Source: JAWXCM01 sp034408745 (GTDB taxonomy: Bacteria; Acidobacteriota; Terriglobia; Bryobacterales; Bryobacteraceae). Taken from it: a stretch of 64,000 nt of DNA. The stretch covers positions 8,671 through 72,670 of the forward strand of contig JAWXCM010000206.1 in the NCBI GenBank assembly GCA_034408745.1, given 5' to 3'. Both the position numbers and the translations under genes were made by a program. Below, piece after piece: positions 54,219 through 62,935 of the stretch (positions within the stretch are counted from its first letter, which is position 1; every line of letters starts with the position of its first letter). Under the pieces are notes generated by a model. That model had not been told where the DNA came from. It did not search any database and saw only the letters and a list, made by a program, of their open reading frames with translations.

Positions 54219-54635
54219 TTACTGAAACTGGCCGGCCAGCACACGAGCCTGCAGGTCGGCCTCCTTCTGCGCCAGTCCGCGGACGCCCAGAACCCAGGCG
54301 CCCTTCGCGAAAACGAACAGCGGCTTGCCACCATCCTCGCCAAAGTAGCCGCCGAATGACGGAACAAAGACCGGGCTCTTCATGCCTTTTCGAAGGTCGG
54401 ACAGCGCGATAGCCGCCGCGGTGGGCGACGCCAGTTTCGCGGCGAACATGTCGTACGCGACCTTTCCCTTCTTGTAATGCGCCAGCGTTCCGCCGGGCAG
54501 AAATGCCTTGCCCAGAATCTGCTTTGGTACTACTTCGGTGTTCACCAGATTCGTTTTCGGAAACTTGCGCGAGTCGTCGGCGCCACTGGCTGCCATCAGG
54601 CACACCAGGAAGGCAACTACAGCTTTGAGAGGCAT
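54219..54635 (-). CDS. Small secreted protein of unknown function
   Basis: About 138 aa from the ATG at 54633-54635 (a GTG one codon upstream is possible), 6 bases after the radical SAM stop, so last in the operon. Signal peptide (LKAVVAFLVCLMAASGA). The mature part (LASPTAAAIALSDLRKGMKS, PVFVPSFGGYFGEDGGKP, LFVFAKGAWVLGVRGLAQKE) is Gly/Ala/aromatic-rich and does not match a family I can name. No cysteine appears in the mature chain, so it is unlikely to be a sactipeptide precursor. Position makes it a candidate partner, substrate or sensor of the radical SAM/ABC system. Confidence 0.7.
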   Translation of the reverse strand: MPLKAVVAFLVCLMAASGADDSRKFPKTNLVNTEVVPKQILGKAFLPGGTLAHYKKGKVAYDMFAAKLASPTAAAIALSDLRKGMKSPVFVPSFGGYFGEDGGKPLFVFAKGAWVLGVRGLAQKEADLQARVLAGQFQ

Positions 54636-54641
54636 CACCTA

Positions 54642-55649
54642 CTACCTTACGATCTGGATCGGCGCGCTGAGAACCTCTTCGTGGAACTTGTCGCACCCAA
54701 CGCACAGGTTCTGGTATTCGCGACCCGACGGCAGAACGGTGCGCGACTTCTCGAGGAACCGCTCCACGCTCCAGCCGTGCGTCAGCCCCATGCGTTCCGG
54801 CTTGCCCGCGTTGATGGCCTCATATATCGGGTTCCCGACGTGCGCATCGAGGATGTCGTCGAGCCCCGTTGTCAACAGCGATCCTTTCAGCGGCAGACGC
54901 GTCTTGATGCAACACGGGAACACGTTGCCCTCCGGGTCGATGGATACTTCCGACCCCTTGTACCGACGCTCCAGGAAGTTGCGTCCACCTGACCAGGCGT
55001 TGCAGAAATTATCGGTGAGAGTGGCCGTCGAGAGCTCATTCGCCTGCGCCCTCCCGCGCGGCCAGAGTTTGCCGATCCACGAGCCCGGCGTTGCCCCGAA
55101 GAAGTGGAAGTATCGCTGTTCGGGCACACGCTCCGGAGCCGACACCCACTCCAGCAATCCTTCCGCCTGAAACCAGGCCGTGAGCTTCTGCTTGTGGGCT
55201 TCGCGAACCGCTTCTTCTTCGTAGCCCTCATGGAATGCGTCAATCCCGGATACCGAGATCACCTCGACACCGTGTTCGAGCATCTCGCCAATCAGTCGCG
55301 GCGTGAGCAGATCTCCGGTGGTCTGCACGATAAGCTCGACGCCACCGTTGTGCTCGTACTTCGCGCGGATCTGGCGCAGGGCAGGGTAGAGGATCGATTC
55401 CCGAATGGCTGGCAGCATCACCTCGCCTCCGGCAAGAATGATGCGTCCACGACGCTCCGCCATTCCGGCGTCGAGGTCGACGAATGACATTCGCTCCGGC
55501 AGGTTCGCGATGATGAGCGGTACGTTGCGCGAAGCCGTTTCCACCTGCCGTTCGAGATCCGCGCCGTAGTAGGGATGGAACCGCTCGTCGTAGCAGTGAG
55601 CGCAGGTTCGGTGGCAGGCCCAGGTCAGTACAAAGTAGATCGATTCCAT
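54642..55649 (-). CDS. Radical SAM enzyme with SPASM-type C-terminal cysteines
   Basis: About 335 aa from the ATG at 55647-55649, one base after the upstream stop, with GGAG ahead. The radical SAM cluster motif CxxxCxxC is at C12, C16 and C19 (WACHRTCAHCYDE). ILAGGEVMLP fits the GGEP-like SAM-binding stretch, and VEVISVSGIDAFHEGY follows in the barrel. Additional cysteines FCNAW, GNVFPCCIKT and LCVGCDKFH form a SPASM/twitch-like set for one or two auxiliary Fe-S clusters. Enzymes with this layout modify peptides, proteins or cofactors. The operon with a YnjBCD-like importer and a small exported protein is not one I recognise. Substrate unknown. Confidence 0.85.
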   Translation of the reverse strand: MESIYFVLTWACHRTCAHCYDERFHPYYGADLERQVETASRNVPLIIANLPERMSFVDLDAGMAERRGRIILAGGEVMLPAIRESILYPALRQIRAKYEHNGGVELIVQTTGDLLTPRLIGEMLEHGVEVISVSGIDAFHEGYEEEAVREAHKQKLTAWFQAEGLLEWVSAPERVPEQRYFHFFGATPGSWIGKLWPRGRAQANELSTATLTDNFCNAWSGGRNFLERRYKGSEVSIDPEGNVFPCCIKTRLPLKGSLLTTGLDDILDAHVGNPIYEAINAGKPERMGLTHGWSVERFLEKSRTVLPSGREYQNLCVGCDKFHEEVLSAPIQIVR

Positions 55650-55650
55650 A

Positions 55651-56592
55651 TCAAAACTCCACTGTATCGGCAGCGTGTACCCGGAGGTGGACCGTCTCAC
55701 CCGGCACAGCGGTGATGTGGGCGCGCACCAGATGACTGATTCCCACTTCCACCGACGCCACCAGGTGTGTCCCAACGTCGCGGACATCCAGAACGCGACC
55801 CTCCATGGGAATCCAGCCCTCGGACGGAAAGCCAGTCTCCACTGACTCAGGTCGGCACCAGACGTCTCCGTTCCAGCGCTGCCAGCCGAACAGGCGCGCG
55901 ACGGCCGGAGTGGCTGGCCGTGTGTAAAGAACGCGGGCTGACCCTGTCTGAACTACGTGGCCGGCGATCATGACCACAATCTCATGAGCCAATTCTGCCG
56001 CTTCCTGCTGGTCGTGCGTGACGAACACGGATGTGATGCCGAGAGCGCGCTGCAGACTCCGAATCATTTCCCTCATCTCGGCGCGCAGCGATACGTCGAG
56101 CGACGAAAGCGGTTCGTCGAGCAACAGCACCCGAGGGCTCACCACCAGAGCGCGAGCCAGTGCGACTCGCTGTTCCTGTCCGCCGGAGAGCTGATTCACG
56201 CGCCGCGGGCCAAAACCGGCGAGGTGCACGCGAGAGAGTGCCTCGGCAACCAGCCGCGCGCGTTCTTCTGCCCTGATGCCGCGCATCCGCAACCCAAACG
56301 CGACATTCTCTGAAACGTTCAGATGCGGGAAAAGCAGGGGCTTTTGGAATACCATGGCAGTCCCACGCTTTTCGGCTGGCACAGTATTGACGTCAATGCC
56401 GTCGAACTGGATTGTCCCTTCGGCTACCGGGAGCAGACCTGCTATAGTGCGCAGCAATGTTGTTTTGCCACAGCCTGACGGTCCCAGGACTGCCATCATT
56501 TGACCCATCGGCACGTGCATGGTCACGTCGCGGATTATCGGCGAATCCGGACTGTAGCCAGCACTGACCCCCAGAACTCGGACGGAGGTCAT
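55651..56592 (-). CDS. ABC transporter ATPase, YnjD/PotA-like
   Basis: 313 aa. Walker A GPSGCGKTT, Q-loop in VFQKPLLFPHL, signature LSGGQEQRVALARAL, Walker B VLLLDEPLSSLD and H-loop VTHDQQEA are all intact. A C-terminal TOBE-like beta domain (WIPMEGRVLDVRDVGTHLVA, VHLRVHAADTVEF) follows, which E. coli YnjD (about 217 aa) lacks. This class energises importers for thiamine, iron, sulfate, spermidine and similar solutes. Start overlaps the solute-binding protein stop (ATGA), so stoichiometric translation is expected. It sits between the binding protein and the radical SAM gene. Confidence 0.92.
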   Translation of the reverse strand: MTSVRVLGVSAGYSPDSPIIRDVTMHVPMGQMMAVLGPSGCGKTTLLRTIAGLLPVAEGTIQFDGIDVNTVPAEKRGTAMVFQKPLLFPHLNVSENVAFGLRMRGIRAEERARLVAEALSRVHLAGFGPRRVNQLSGGQEQRVALARALVVSPRVLLLDEPLSSLDVSLRAEMREMIRSLQRALGITSVFVTHDQQEAAELAHEIVVMIAGHVVQTGSARVLYTRPATPAVARLFGWQRWNGDVWCRPESVETGFPSEGWIPMEGRVLDVRDVGTHLVASVEVGISHLVRAHITAVPGETVHLRVHAADTVEF

Positions 56593-57749
56593 GCGCGCAG
56601 CACCTCAGCCTGCCAGTCGCGTTCGAACTGTATCAGGTAGTCGGCGTGAGGCTCAGGCAGGGCGTGTGCGGCGAGCCAGCTGTCACTCAAAGTGGCAGCC
56701 TCGCGTGGCAGCGCCTCCACCTGCGCTCGGCGTGCCGGGTCGAGTCTTGAGACCTCGATCGGAAAAGGGGACTGCACCTCTCGTGAGAGCGCAAGCTGAG
56801 CGTCGAACGACAGCATATGATCGATTACCGCTTTGGCATCATCTTTGGCGGCAGCGTTGAACGGAATCGCAAGATAGCTGTAGTTGAACAGCGTGCCCGG
56901 CAAGAGCACGAACGTTCGCACGGTGGCAGGGAACTCACCGCGTGCGATTCGGACCGAGGCGAATGCAGGGTTGTAGTTCATCGAAAGGTCGATCTCATTG
57001 TTCGCGAACAGCCGGTCGAGTTCACGCGCCGTGGCGGGGTAAGTCTCGCCTCGCCGCCACAGGAAAGGCCGGATATCGAGCAGACGTTTCAGCGCGGCCG
57101 GCGCGACATCCTCGTAAAATTCCCTGTCGAAGTCAGCAAAGCGGATCCGTTCTCCGTATGCCAGCAACACATGGCGAATAAAGGCCGATCCGGTGAAGTC
57201 GGGTGGCGCCACATAGGTGAAGCGGCCGGGATGCTGCCGCAGCCACGAGAACAGTCCGTCCAGACCGAGCCCCGCAGGCAACGCGGTCCGCGCCGGATCC
57301 CAGGCGAACACAAACTGAGCTTTTTGCCACGGCGCCTCAAAGCCGTCCGTGGGCGTACCGAAATCGAGCCTGGTGCTGGCGGGGTACAGAGCAATGTTCG
57401 ACAGCGACTCGGCAAAGGGTCCCCAAAGTATCCCAGCCTGTCTGGCGGAACGAAAATTCTCGCCGTTCATCCAGACGATGTCGGCGGAACCGCCCTCGGT
57501 GCGTCCGGCATGTTTTTCTGTAATCAGTTTGGTGATGAATTCCGCGGTGTCGGCGACGGTAACCAGTCGGAGCCGAATGTTGAAGCGGCGACGAATATCT
57601 TCGGCTACCGGCCCACGGAAATGGTGGTTGCGTTCCTCATCGCCGCCCCACATAGCGAATGCGACCTCGCGCTCGCCGGCTGTCCGGCGCGAGCACGCGG
57701 TTGCAACCGCCGCCGCGGGAAGGGTTTGAACGAACGTCCGTCGATTCAT
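56589..57749 (-). CDS. ynjB: YnjB-like solute-binding lipoprotein
   Basis: About 386 aa from the ATG at 57747-57749, which overlaps the upstream permease stop (ATGA); the frame to 58331 is only antisense of permease sequence. The N-terminus has a Tat-type motif and lipobox (NRRTFVQTLPAAAVATAC). The mature protein matches E. coli YnjB block by block as I recall it: FAMWGGDEE, ADIVWMNGENFR, GFEAPWQKAQFVF, PGRFTYVAPPDFTGSAF, LWRRGETYP, DLSMNYNPA and PEPHADYLIQFERDW. The YnjBCD ligand is not established (thiamine-like compounds have been suggested from homology). In this operon the ligand may feed or export the product of the radical SAM enzyme. Confidence 0.88.
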   Translation of the reverse strand: MNRRTFVQTLPAAAVATACSRRTAGEREVAFAMWGGDEERNHHFRGPVAEDIRRRFNIRLRLVTVADTAEFITKLITEKHAGRTEGGSADIVWMNGENFRSARQAGILWGPFAESLSNIALYPASTRLDFGTPTDGFEAPWQKAQFVFAWDPARTALPAGLGLDGLFSWLRQHPGRFTYVAPPDFTGSAFIRHVLLAYGERIRFADFDREFYEDVAPAALKRLLDIRPFLWRRGETYPATARELDRLFANNEIDLSMNYNPAFASVRIARGEFPATVRTFVLLPGTLFNYSYLAIPFNAAAKDDAKAVIDHMLSFDAQLALSREVQSPFPIEVSRLDPARRAQVEALPREAATLSDSWLAAHALPEPHADYLIQFERDWQAEVLRA

Positions 57750-58528
57750 GGGTGAAACGCCCTCGACGCCCATACGGCTGCACCGATTGCGGGAGTGATG
57801 AGCACGATTGCCAGGGCGGCCGCGATGCCTTCGTCCCCTCCGCGCTGGAAGGCTGCGACCTGAAGCGGAACGGTCACCACGCGGCCACCTCCGATCAGCA
57901 TGGTCGTCAGAAACTGGCTCCACGAGAGCAGGAACGCAAACAGAAAAGCCGCGGCAAGACCCGGGGCAATTACGGGGAGCGTAACCGACCAGAGTACTCG
58001 AGCAGGTGTGGCGCCCAGGGTGCGCGCCTGCAACTCCAGCTCCGGATCGAAGCGCGCGAAGCTCCCCGTCAGCACCAGAATGGCGTAGGGCAAGGCGGGC
58101 ACCAGATGCGCCAGCGCGACGCCTGGCACCGTGTCGGCAAGCCCTAACGCAAGCATCGTGCGATGCAGTCCCATGGTGGAAGCGAGCGGAGGCGTAAGGA
58201 GCGGCAGCATCAGGAACGCAAAGAGGGCGGCGCGGCCCTGGAATCGATGCAAAGCAATGGCGCGGGCGGCGGGGAAGGCAAGGACCACGGAGACCGCGGC
58301 GACCACTAACCCGATGGACGTGCTGTTCCACAGGGCTGGCGCCACTTCGGAATGATTCGAAAACACGAAGCTCCAGGCCCGGAGTGTGAAGGCTTCAGGC
58401 AGCAGACGCGGCCAGCGCCAGCCCTCGGCAACGGACCATAATCCCAGGAGTAGCAACGGGCCAAGGGCGGCGGCGCCTCCCAGCGTGACGGCGATCCACC
58501 AGTTCAGGCCGGGCTTAGACTGCCGCAT
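57746..58528 (-). CDS. ABC transporter permease (second)
   Basis: 260 aa, about six membrane helices (ALGPLLLLGLWSVAEGW, IGLVVAAVSVVLAFPAARAIAL, LFAFLMLPLLTPPLAST, AAALAIVLITPAIGAAVW). The EAA loop that docks on the ATPase reads LELQARTLGATPARVLWSVTLPVIAPGL. Together with the other permease gene it corresponds to the two halves of E. coli YnjC, which is a single fused protein; here the halves are separate genes. It overlaps the upstream permease by 14 bases, with GGAAGG ahead of its ATG, and the downstream binding protein by ATGA. Confidence 0.9.
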   Translation of the reverse strand: MRQSKPGLNWWIAVTLGGAAALGPLLLLGLWSVAEGWRWPRLLPEAFTLRAWSFVFSNHSEVAPALWNSTSIGLVVAAVSVVLAFPAARAIALHRFQGRAALFAFLMLPLLTPPLASTMGLHRTMLALGLADTVPGVALAHLVPALPYAILVLTGSFARFDPELELQARTLGATPARVLWSVTLPVIAPGLAAAFLFAFLLSWSQFLTTMLIGGGRVVTVPLQVAAFQRGGDEGIAAALAIVLITPAIGAAVWASRAFHP

Positions 58529-59324
58529 TGCGCCTTCCTGCGAGTGCGGTTCCGGCCGCCGTCACAACGATGGCTACCAGCGCGCCGAGTACGGCAACGG
58601 CGAGGGCCTCCGGGCGGTCCGCCAGCTCGCCTTCCATGAACCGCTTCTGCGCGACTACGCCGAGCATCGCCGGGTAAGTGCGCCCCACCAGCCAAGGCAC
58701 CTCAAAGGCAGAAAAGACAAATGCGAAAACGACCGCGGAACCGGCTCCCAGTGTGGGAGCGACCAGAGGCAATGTCACGTGCAGGAGGGTTTGCAGCCGT
58801 GAGGCTCCCAGCAGGCGCGCCGCTTCTTCCAGACCGCGGTCGAGCCGCAGCAAAACGGTAAGGCAGAGCAGGGCGAGGAATGGCGTCTCTTTCACGACAT
58901 ACACCGAGATGATGCCGATCCCCCAGCCGTCGTACAACAACTCCGGGAACGCACCTTGTGAGGGCAGCAGACCGGCGGCCAGCAGGACTCTCGCGATCAG
59001 TCCGCTGGGCGCCAGAAGGTGAATCGCCGCGACGGCGAAGGCGAGGTGAGGCACCACAACCACAACCTGCAGCACCATCGCCGAGAGTCGCGGGGCAGTG
59101 TGGCGGAAAGCAAGTGCGGCCAGCAGGCCGAGAACGGCTGAGAACAGGGTGGAGACCGCGGCGATCCACACGGTCAGCACCAGCGAGGACTGAAATTCCG
59201 AACCGCGGAGCACCGATTCGTAGTTAGACAGAGGCAGGCTGCCGGCCAGCGCCAGAATCAGGCCACCGACAAACAGCAGGGCGATCACAAGTACAGCCGG
59301 GGCGGCCAGCCATGCACCTTTCAT
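58515..59324 (-). CDS. ABC transporter permease (first), start of operon
   Basis: 269 aa with about six helices (WLAAPAVLVIALLFVGGLILAL, TVWIAAVSTLFSAVLGLLAALAF, MVLQVVVVVPHLAFAVAAIHL, VAVLGALVAIVVTAAGTAL). EAA motif LEEAARLLGASRLQTLLHVTLPLVAPTLG. Belongs to the ThiP/FbpB/YnjC type of permease. First gene of the six-gene leftward operon (permease, permease, binding protein, ATPase, radical SAM enzyme, small secreted protein). The region upstream holds a CheR fragment and no recognisable riboswitch; in particular I saw no TPP (THI box) pattern CTGAGA...GAACCTGA. Confidence 0.9.
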   Translation of the reverse strand: MKGAWLAAPAVLVIALLFVGGLILALAGSLPLSNYESVLRGSEFQSSLVLTVWIAAVSTLFSAVLGLLAALAFRHTAPRLSAMVLQVVVVVPHLAFAVAAIHLLAPSGLIARVLLAAGLLPSQGAFPELLYDGWGIGIISVYVVKETPFLALLCLTVLLRLDRGLEEAARLLGASRLQTLLHVTLPLVAPTLGAGSAVVFAFVFSAFEVPWLVGRTYPAMLGVVAQKRFMEGELADRPEALAVAVLGALVAIVVTAAGTALAGRRNAAV

Positions 59325-59539
59325 CGCGAGTCCAGTGTCTCACAGAGAAGCGTCGATTTCTCCCAGGGAACCCAGCGCGGCTGCCACCGCGGGATCAAAA
59401 CGCCAGGCGCTCTGACGAAGCACCTCCGCGCGGGCCTGTTCGGGCCGCATTCGGTCAGCCGGATCGTCGGCGTTCGTGAGCCGGTCAACGTAGCGCGCGG
59501 CAGCGGCGATTCTGATCGTTCAGCCGAAACGCGCCGGGC
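59325..59539. other. Short intergenic region upstream of the ABC operon
   Basis: 215 bases with no recognisable gene; must contain the promoter of the ABC/radical SAM operon. No clear -10/-35 pair stands out. Confidence 0.4.
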
Positions 59540-59847
59540 CAGCCGTACCCCCAGTATCTGGTCGGCGGCATCGTCTGCGGCCAGGAGATCTACAGTCTGG
59601 CGATGCTGCTGGTGGAGGCCGGGCTCGGCGACTGGGTTCTGCGACTGCACGCCATTGACTACTCGGACCAGGTGCTGGAATGTGCGCGGGCAGGCCGCTT
59701 CCCCGTGAGGACGAAGCAGACGAGGTGGCGCCGACGCTTTCCAAAGGCGGCTGGCTGCTGCTGGGTGCCGCCGAAACGCTGCTGAACATTCAGTGTCCAT
59801 TTGAGCGTTGCCAGGCCGCCAGCCAAGTGTTCTACCGGCGCACGTAG
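59540..59847 (+). pseudogene. Fragment of a CheR-type methyltransferase
   Basis: First frame: GQEIYSLAMLLVEAGLGDWV and LRLHAIDYSDQVLECARAGR, matching the SAM-binding region of CheR (GxExYSxAMLLxE ... D-x-S-xxxL-xxA-x-x-G). Then a frame change, after which TLSKGGWLLLGAAETLLNIQ and QAASQVFYRRT with stop TAG 59845-59847 match the CheR C-terminus (L-x-x-G-G-x-L-x-L-G-x-x-E-T ... FYRR). The roughly 90 residues usually between are missing, as is the N-terminal domain. A decayed gene with an internal deletion. Confidence 0.7.
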
Positions 59848-62744
59848 CGCCAGTTTTCGTCGAACAGGCCCGCGGTAGCTGCTTCTATGACGTCGGGCAG
59901 TTCGCCGCTGGCCGCGACCCTGAGGATGCCGAAGTCGCCGTAGCGCGGCATGTTGTAGTCGCCATTGTGCTCGCGATCCGAGAATGTAAAGCCGGTGTTC
60001 AGCACCACGTACCGGCCTGGCCCGAGCGGGCTCGGATAGATGAGCGCGGGATAGTGAGACGCGGCAGGGAACGCCTCGCCGCCGATGGCGACGGTGTCCC
60101 TGGTCCACTGCACCGGGAGCTTGCCGAGCAGTTTGGCGATCCACGGATTGCTGCCTGGGTCGCCGAACAGAACCACGTTGTATTTACGGAAGTCGGCCTC
60201 CGTAAGATCGGTATCGTTAACGATCCGCGGATGAGCCCGCATCCACCGTGTGTAGCGCGTGTCGAAGCGCTCCAGCACCTTGAGCGACTGCTGGTGCACG
60301 GCTTCGTTCCACGGCTTTCCGGTGGGTCGAACACAAAGGAACTCGTCGAGGAACGCGTCCTCAATGGGACCCTGCTGCCCGTGAGTCTTCACCAGTCCGG
60401 CCGGGCGTTTCGATGCTGCCACCCTCCAGCCCGCGGACGTGCGCTCGAGGGTCAGCGCGGGTGATGCCTTCACCGTCAGCTTCTGACCGTCGATTTCCAA
60501 CTCCCGGGCTTTGGCCGTTTCCGTGAGAGTGAGCCGTGCGATGTTCGTGGTCGCGATTCGATAACGGGCTCCAGTCTCAAGACGCTCCGCGTCCACGGTC
60601 GAACGCTGGTAGTGATGCTGAAGACCGTCCACCTTCACCCAGTAGTTGCTGTCGTAACGCGTGGTCCACGTGATGAAGCGAACGCGGTCCGGTGACACGC
60701 GCCCTCGGCCGGTCTGCTCCTTCAGCCATGCGTCGAGCCGCTCCCGCACCAGCGGGCTGGTGCTGTGGCCCGTGTTCTGCGAGATGAGGAACATGGAGCG
60801 CGTCCCTTTGGCCTTCAGGTAATCGGGCTCGCCGTCCATGGTGAAGCCCTCCTTCTCCATCTGGGCTCGCGCGGCCAGAGATGACTCCAGTTGCCCGCGA
60901 TGCTTGGTTCCCGGAGGCAGCGCCGGCACGCAGCAGGTCTGGGTGTCGGTGTCGCCGTCGTGTCCGGCAAGCGGGAGATTGAACGCGTTCATAGACCACT
61001 CGGGCATGTTCTCGTAGACACGCAGGGTGGCTCGCTGATAGTCGGTCAGGTCCGGCGTAACGCGCTCCCGCGCGGAGATGGTGCCCGCTCCGATCTCGGC
61101 CGCGGCGAACCGGTCGGGGTAATGCAGCGCGATATGCCAGGCGCCCTCGCCGCCCATGGAATACCCGCGCAGCACGATTCGGTTCGGGTCGATTTTGTAG
61201 CGCTTTGCGACGGCGGCGATGGTCTCGAAGATATCGGCCTCGGCGGCCCAGTGGTAGCCCGCTCCGTTGCGACGTCCGTAGATGTCCACCTGGATCTGGC
61301 CCTGGTCGGCGACGGGCGGCTTCGATACGCCCTTCTTCTCGTAGCCATGCAGGAACTCGGCCTCCGTCAGAGTGTTGGCGCGTCCGTGGAGCCACACGTA
61401 GAGCGGTACCGGCCTCGCAGGATCGTACCTCTCGGGCAGCGTCAACGTGTACGGCTGTACGGAACCGTCGATCCGCGAGCGAAAGCCGTGCGCCCGGCGC
61501 CGGCCGGCCTGCGCGCTGGTAGCCTGGCTGGCCAGCGAGAGGCCCGATTCCACCACCTGAAAAGCACGGTCCATCCCGGCCTGATTGTTGAATTCGTCGG
61601 GGAATTCCAGCAGCATTTGCCCGGCTTTCAGGTAAATCTCCACGTCTTCCGAATTGGGTTTGTTTCTGATTTTCGCCACAGCGGCGGCGAGTTCCTGGAC
61701 CTTGCCGCGGAACTTCGCGAGGTCCTCCGGTTTCGGCACGAATGGAGGCGCCGTCGCCTGTGGCGCGGGAGTACCGGCCAGCAGCGACTTGCGCATCTTC
61801 GCGACGGCGGTGAAGTGTGGATCGACAATGTTGGCGACTTCCATCTGCATGCCCTGCCCGAGGAGCAGGGAAGAGCCGCGCTCATCGAAGCCGTAATCGG
61901 CGATCAGCCAGCGCTGCAGTTCCGTCGTCGCGTGCTGCATCGCCTGGAGCAGCGGACGTGCGGAGCCCAGCACACCGATGTGATCCGCTGTTTCAAATCG
62001 CGGCCAGCCGACGGATTTCTTTTTGATCAGATCGACGCGAAACTCTACGTCCAGCGAGGTCTCGATGGCATTGCCGAGCACTTCGCCGTCGCCCTGTGCG
62101 GCGTGCCCGTCACCGAGGAACAGCAGCGCGCCGGGTTCGCTCACCGGCAGCATGAGCTTCACGCCGGCACCCATGCCGTTGTAATCCATGTTGCCGCCGA
62201 AGGTGTCGGGCGTGCTGGTCGCGATGGCTTCCTTCCTCGCCGGAGCGACACCGATGCAGCCGAGCATGGGACGCAGCGGGATTTCGAAGTTGGCGCGCTT
62301 CAGACCGGCCGGATCGGGGCGTGCCGTGCCTCGCACCTTGTCGATCTGCCAGATGACGGTGCGGGACTGGCGTTCGCCTTCGGCGCGGAGAAAGGCAGGA
62401 TCGGCGGTGTAAGGCGCCAGCACGTCGGAGGAGAAGCCTGTGGCGCGATTCGGCTCCAGCTTCTCAATGTAGACCACCAGCGTGTCGCCAGCCTCGGCGC
62501 CTTCAATGAAGAACGGCCCGGTTTGTGGGTTCGAGCGCTGCCCGCGCTGCACGCCCTTCTCGTCGAATCCGCGGGCGTCGATCGTCTTCGTGATTACGCG
62601 GTCGCCAGGCTTGATTCGCAGCACGGGTTTGTGCGCGAAGGAGAAGGTGTTGTGGTATTCGGTGGGCTCGAAGCGATGGGTTTCGGCGGACGCGGTGAGG
62701 GCGACAGCGGTCAGCAGCAGCACGGGGCGAAGCATAGGAGTCAT
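59832..62744 (-). CDS. Secreted acetamidase/formamidase-esterase fusion protein
   Basis: About 970 aa from an ATG at 62742-62744 (ATG at 62735 also fits), giving a signal peptide (MLRPVLLLTAVALTASA); the frame upstream belongs to another gene fragment. Residues about 20-330 are an acetamidase/formamidase (FmdA/AmdA) domain: HRFEPTEYHNTFSFAHKPVL, RIKPGDRVITKTIDARGFD, GDTLVVYIEKLEPNR, GDGHAAQGDGEVLGNAIET, LLLGQGMQMEVANIVDP. From about 360 it becomes a prolyl-oligopeptidase-like alpha/beta hydrolase: VPLYVWLHGRANTL, RIVLRGYSMGGEGAWHIALH (nucleophile Ser in GxSxG), YPDRFAAAEIGAG, and a C-terminal beta region. Both parts look complete. The N-terminal amidase normally acts in the cytoplasm, so an exported fused form is odd. 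Substrate unknown. Confidence 0.85.
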   Translation of the reverse strand: MTPMLRPVLLLTAVALTASAETHRFEPTEYHNTFSFAHKPVLRIKPGDRVITKTIDARGFDEKGVQRGQRSNPQTGPFFIEGAEAGDTLVVYIEKLEPNRATGFSSDVLAPYTADPAFLRAEGERQSRTVIWQIDKVRGTARPDPAGLKRANFEIPLRPMLGCIGVAPARKEAIATSTPDTFGGNMDYNGMGAGVKLMLPVSEPGALLFLGDGHAAQGDGEVLGNAIETSLDVEFRVDLIKKKSVGWPRFETADHIGVLGSARPLLQAMQHATTELQRWLIADYGFDERGSSLLLGQGMQMEVANIVDPHFTAVAKMRKSLLAGTPAPQATAPPFVPKPEDLAKFRGKVQELAAAVAKIRNKPNSEDVEIYLKAGQMLLEFPDEFNNQAGMDRAFQVVESGLSLASQATSAQAGRRRAHGFRSRIDGSVQPYTLTLPERYDPARPVPLYVWLHGRANTLTEAEFLHGYEKKGVSKPPVADQGQIQVDIYGRRNGAGYHWAAEADIFETIAAVAKRYKIDPNRIVLRGYSMGGEGAWHIALHYPDRFAAAEIGAGTISARERVTPDLTDYQRATLRVYENMPEWSMNAFNLPLAGHDGDTDTQTCCVPALPPGTKHRGQLESSLAARAQMEKEGFTMDGEPDYLKAKGTRSMFLISQNTGHSTSPLVRERLDAWLKEQTGRGRVSPDRVRFITWTTRYDSNYWVKVDGLQHHYQRSTVDAERLETGARYRIATTNIARLTLTETAKARELEIDGQKLTVKASPALTLERTSAGWRVAASKRPAGLVKTHGQQGPIEDAFLDEFLCVRPTGKPWNEAVHQQSLKVLERFDTRYTRWMRAHPRIVNDTDLTEADFRKYNVVLFGDPGSNPWIAKLLGKLPVQWTRDTVAIGGEAFPAASHYPALIYPSPLGPGRYVVLNTGFTFSDREHNGDYNMPRYGDFGILRVAASGELPDVIEAATAGLFDENWRYVRR

Positions 62745-62935
62745 TATGCCGCTGAGTCGAGGAGGAACTCGATTACGGCACGATTGGTGTCCCGCTCGCT
62801 GGACGATGTGCACGCGGCTGTCTGGGAGTGCCTGCTGAATGGCGTTGGCGCACGATGGCGGGACCAGCGGATCGTGTTCGCCCCACACCAGCAGTGATGG
62901 CGACCAACTGCTTCGCTGTGCGGATTAGTTGAAAA
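62745..62935 (-). pseudogene. C-terminal fragment of an alpha/beta hydrolase
   Basis: Reads SPSLLVWGEHDPLVPPSCAN, AIQQALPDSRVHIVQRAGHQ. These are the catalytic Asp (GEHDPLVP) and His (GAGH-type) blocks of alpha/beta hydrolases. An in-frame TAA stands just upstream, and no N-terminal half is attached. The matching first half is at 63796-64000 on the same strand, about 860 bases upstream in transcription terms. Confidence 0.75.

Noticed and set aside
59325..59540. TPP riboswitch ahead of the YnjBCD-like operon
   Set aside because: Searched by eye for THI-box elements because of the suspected thiamine link; none present.
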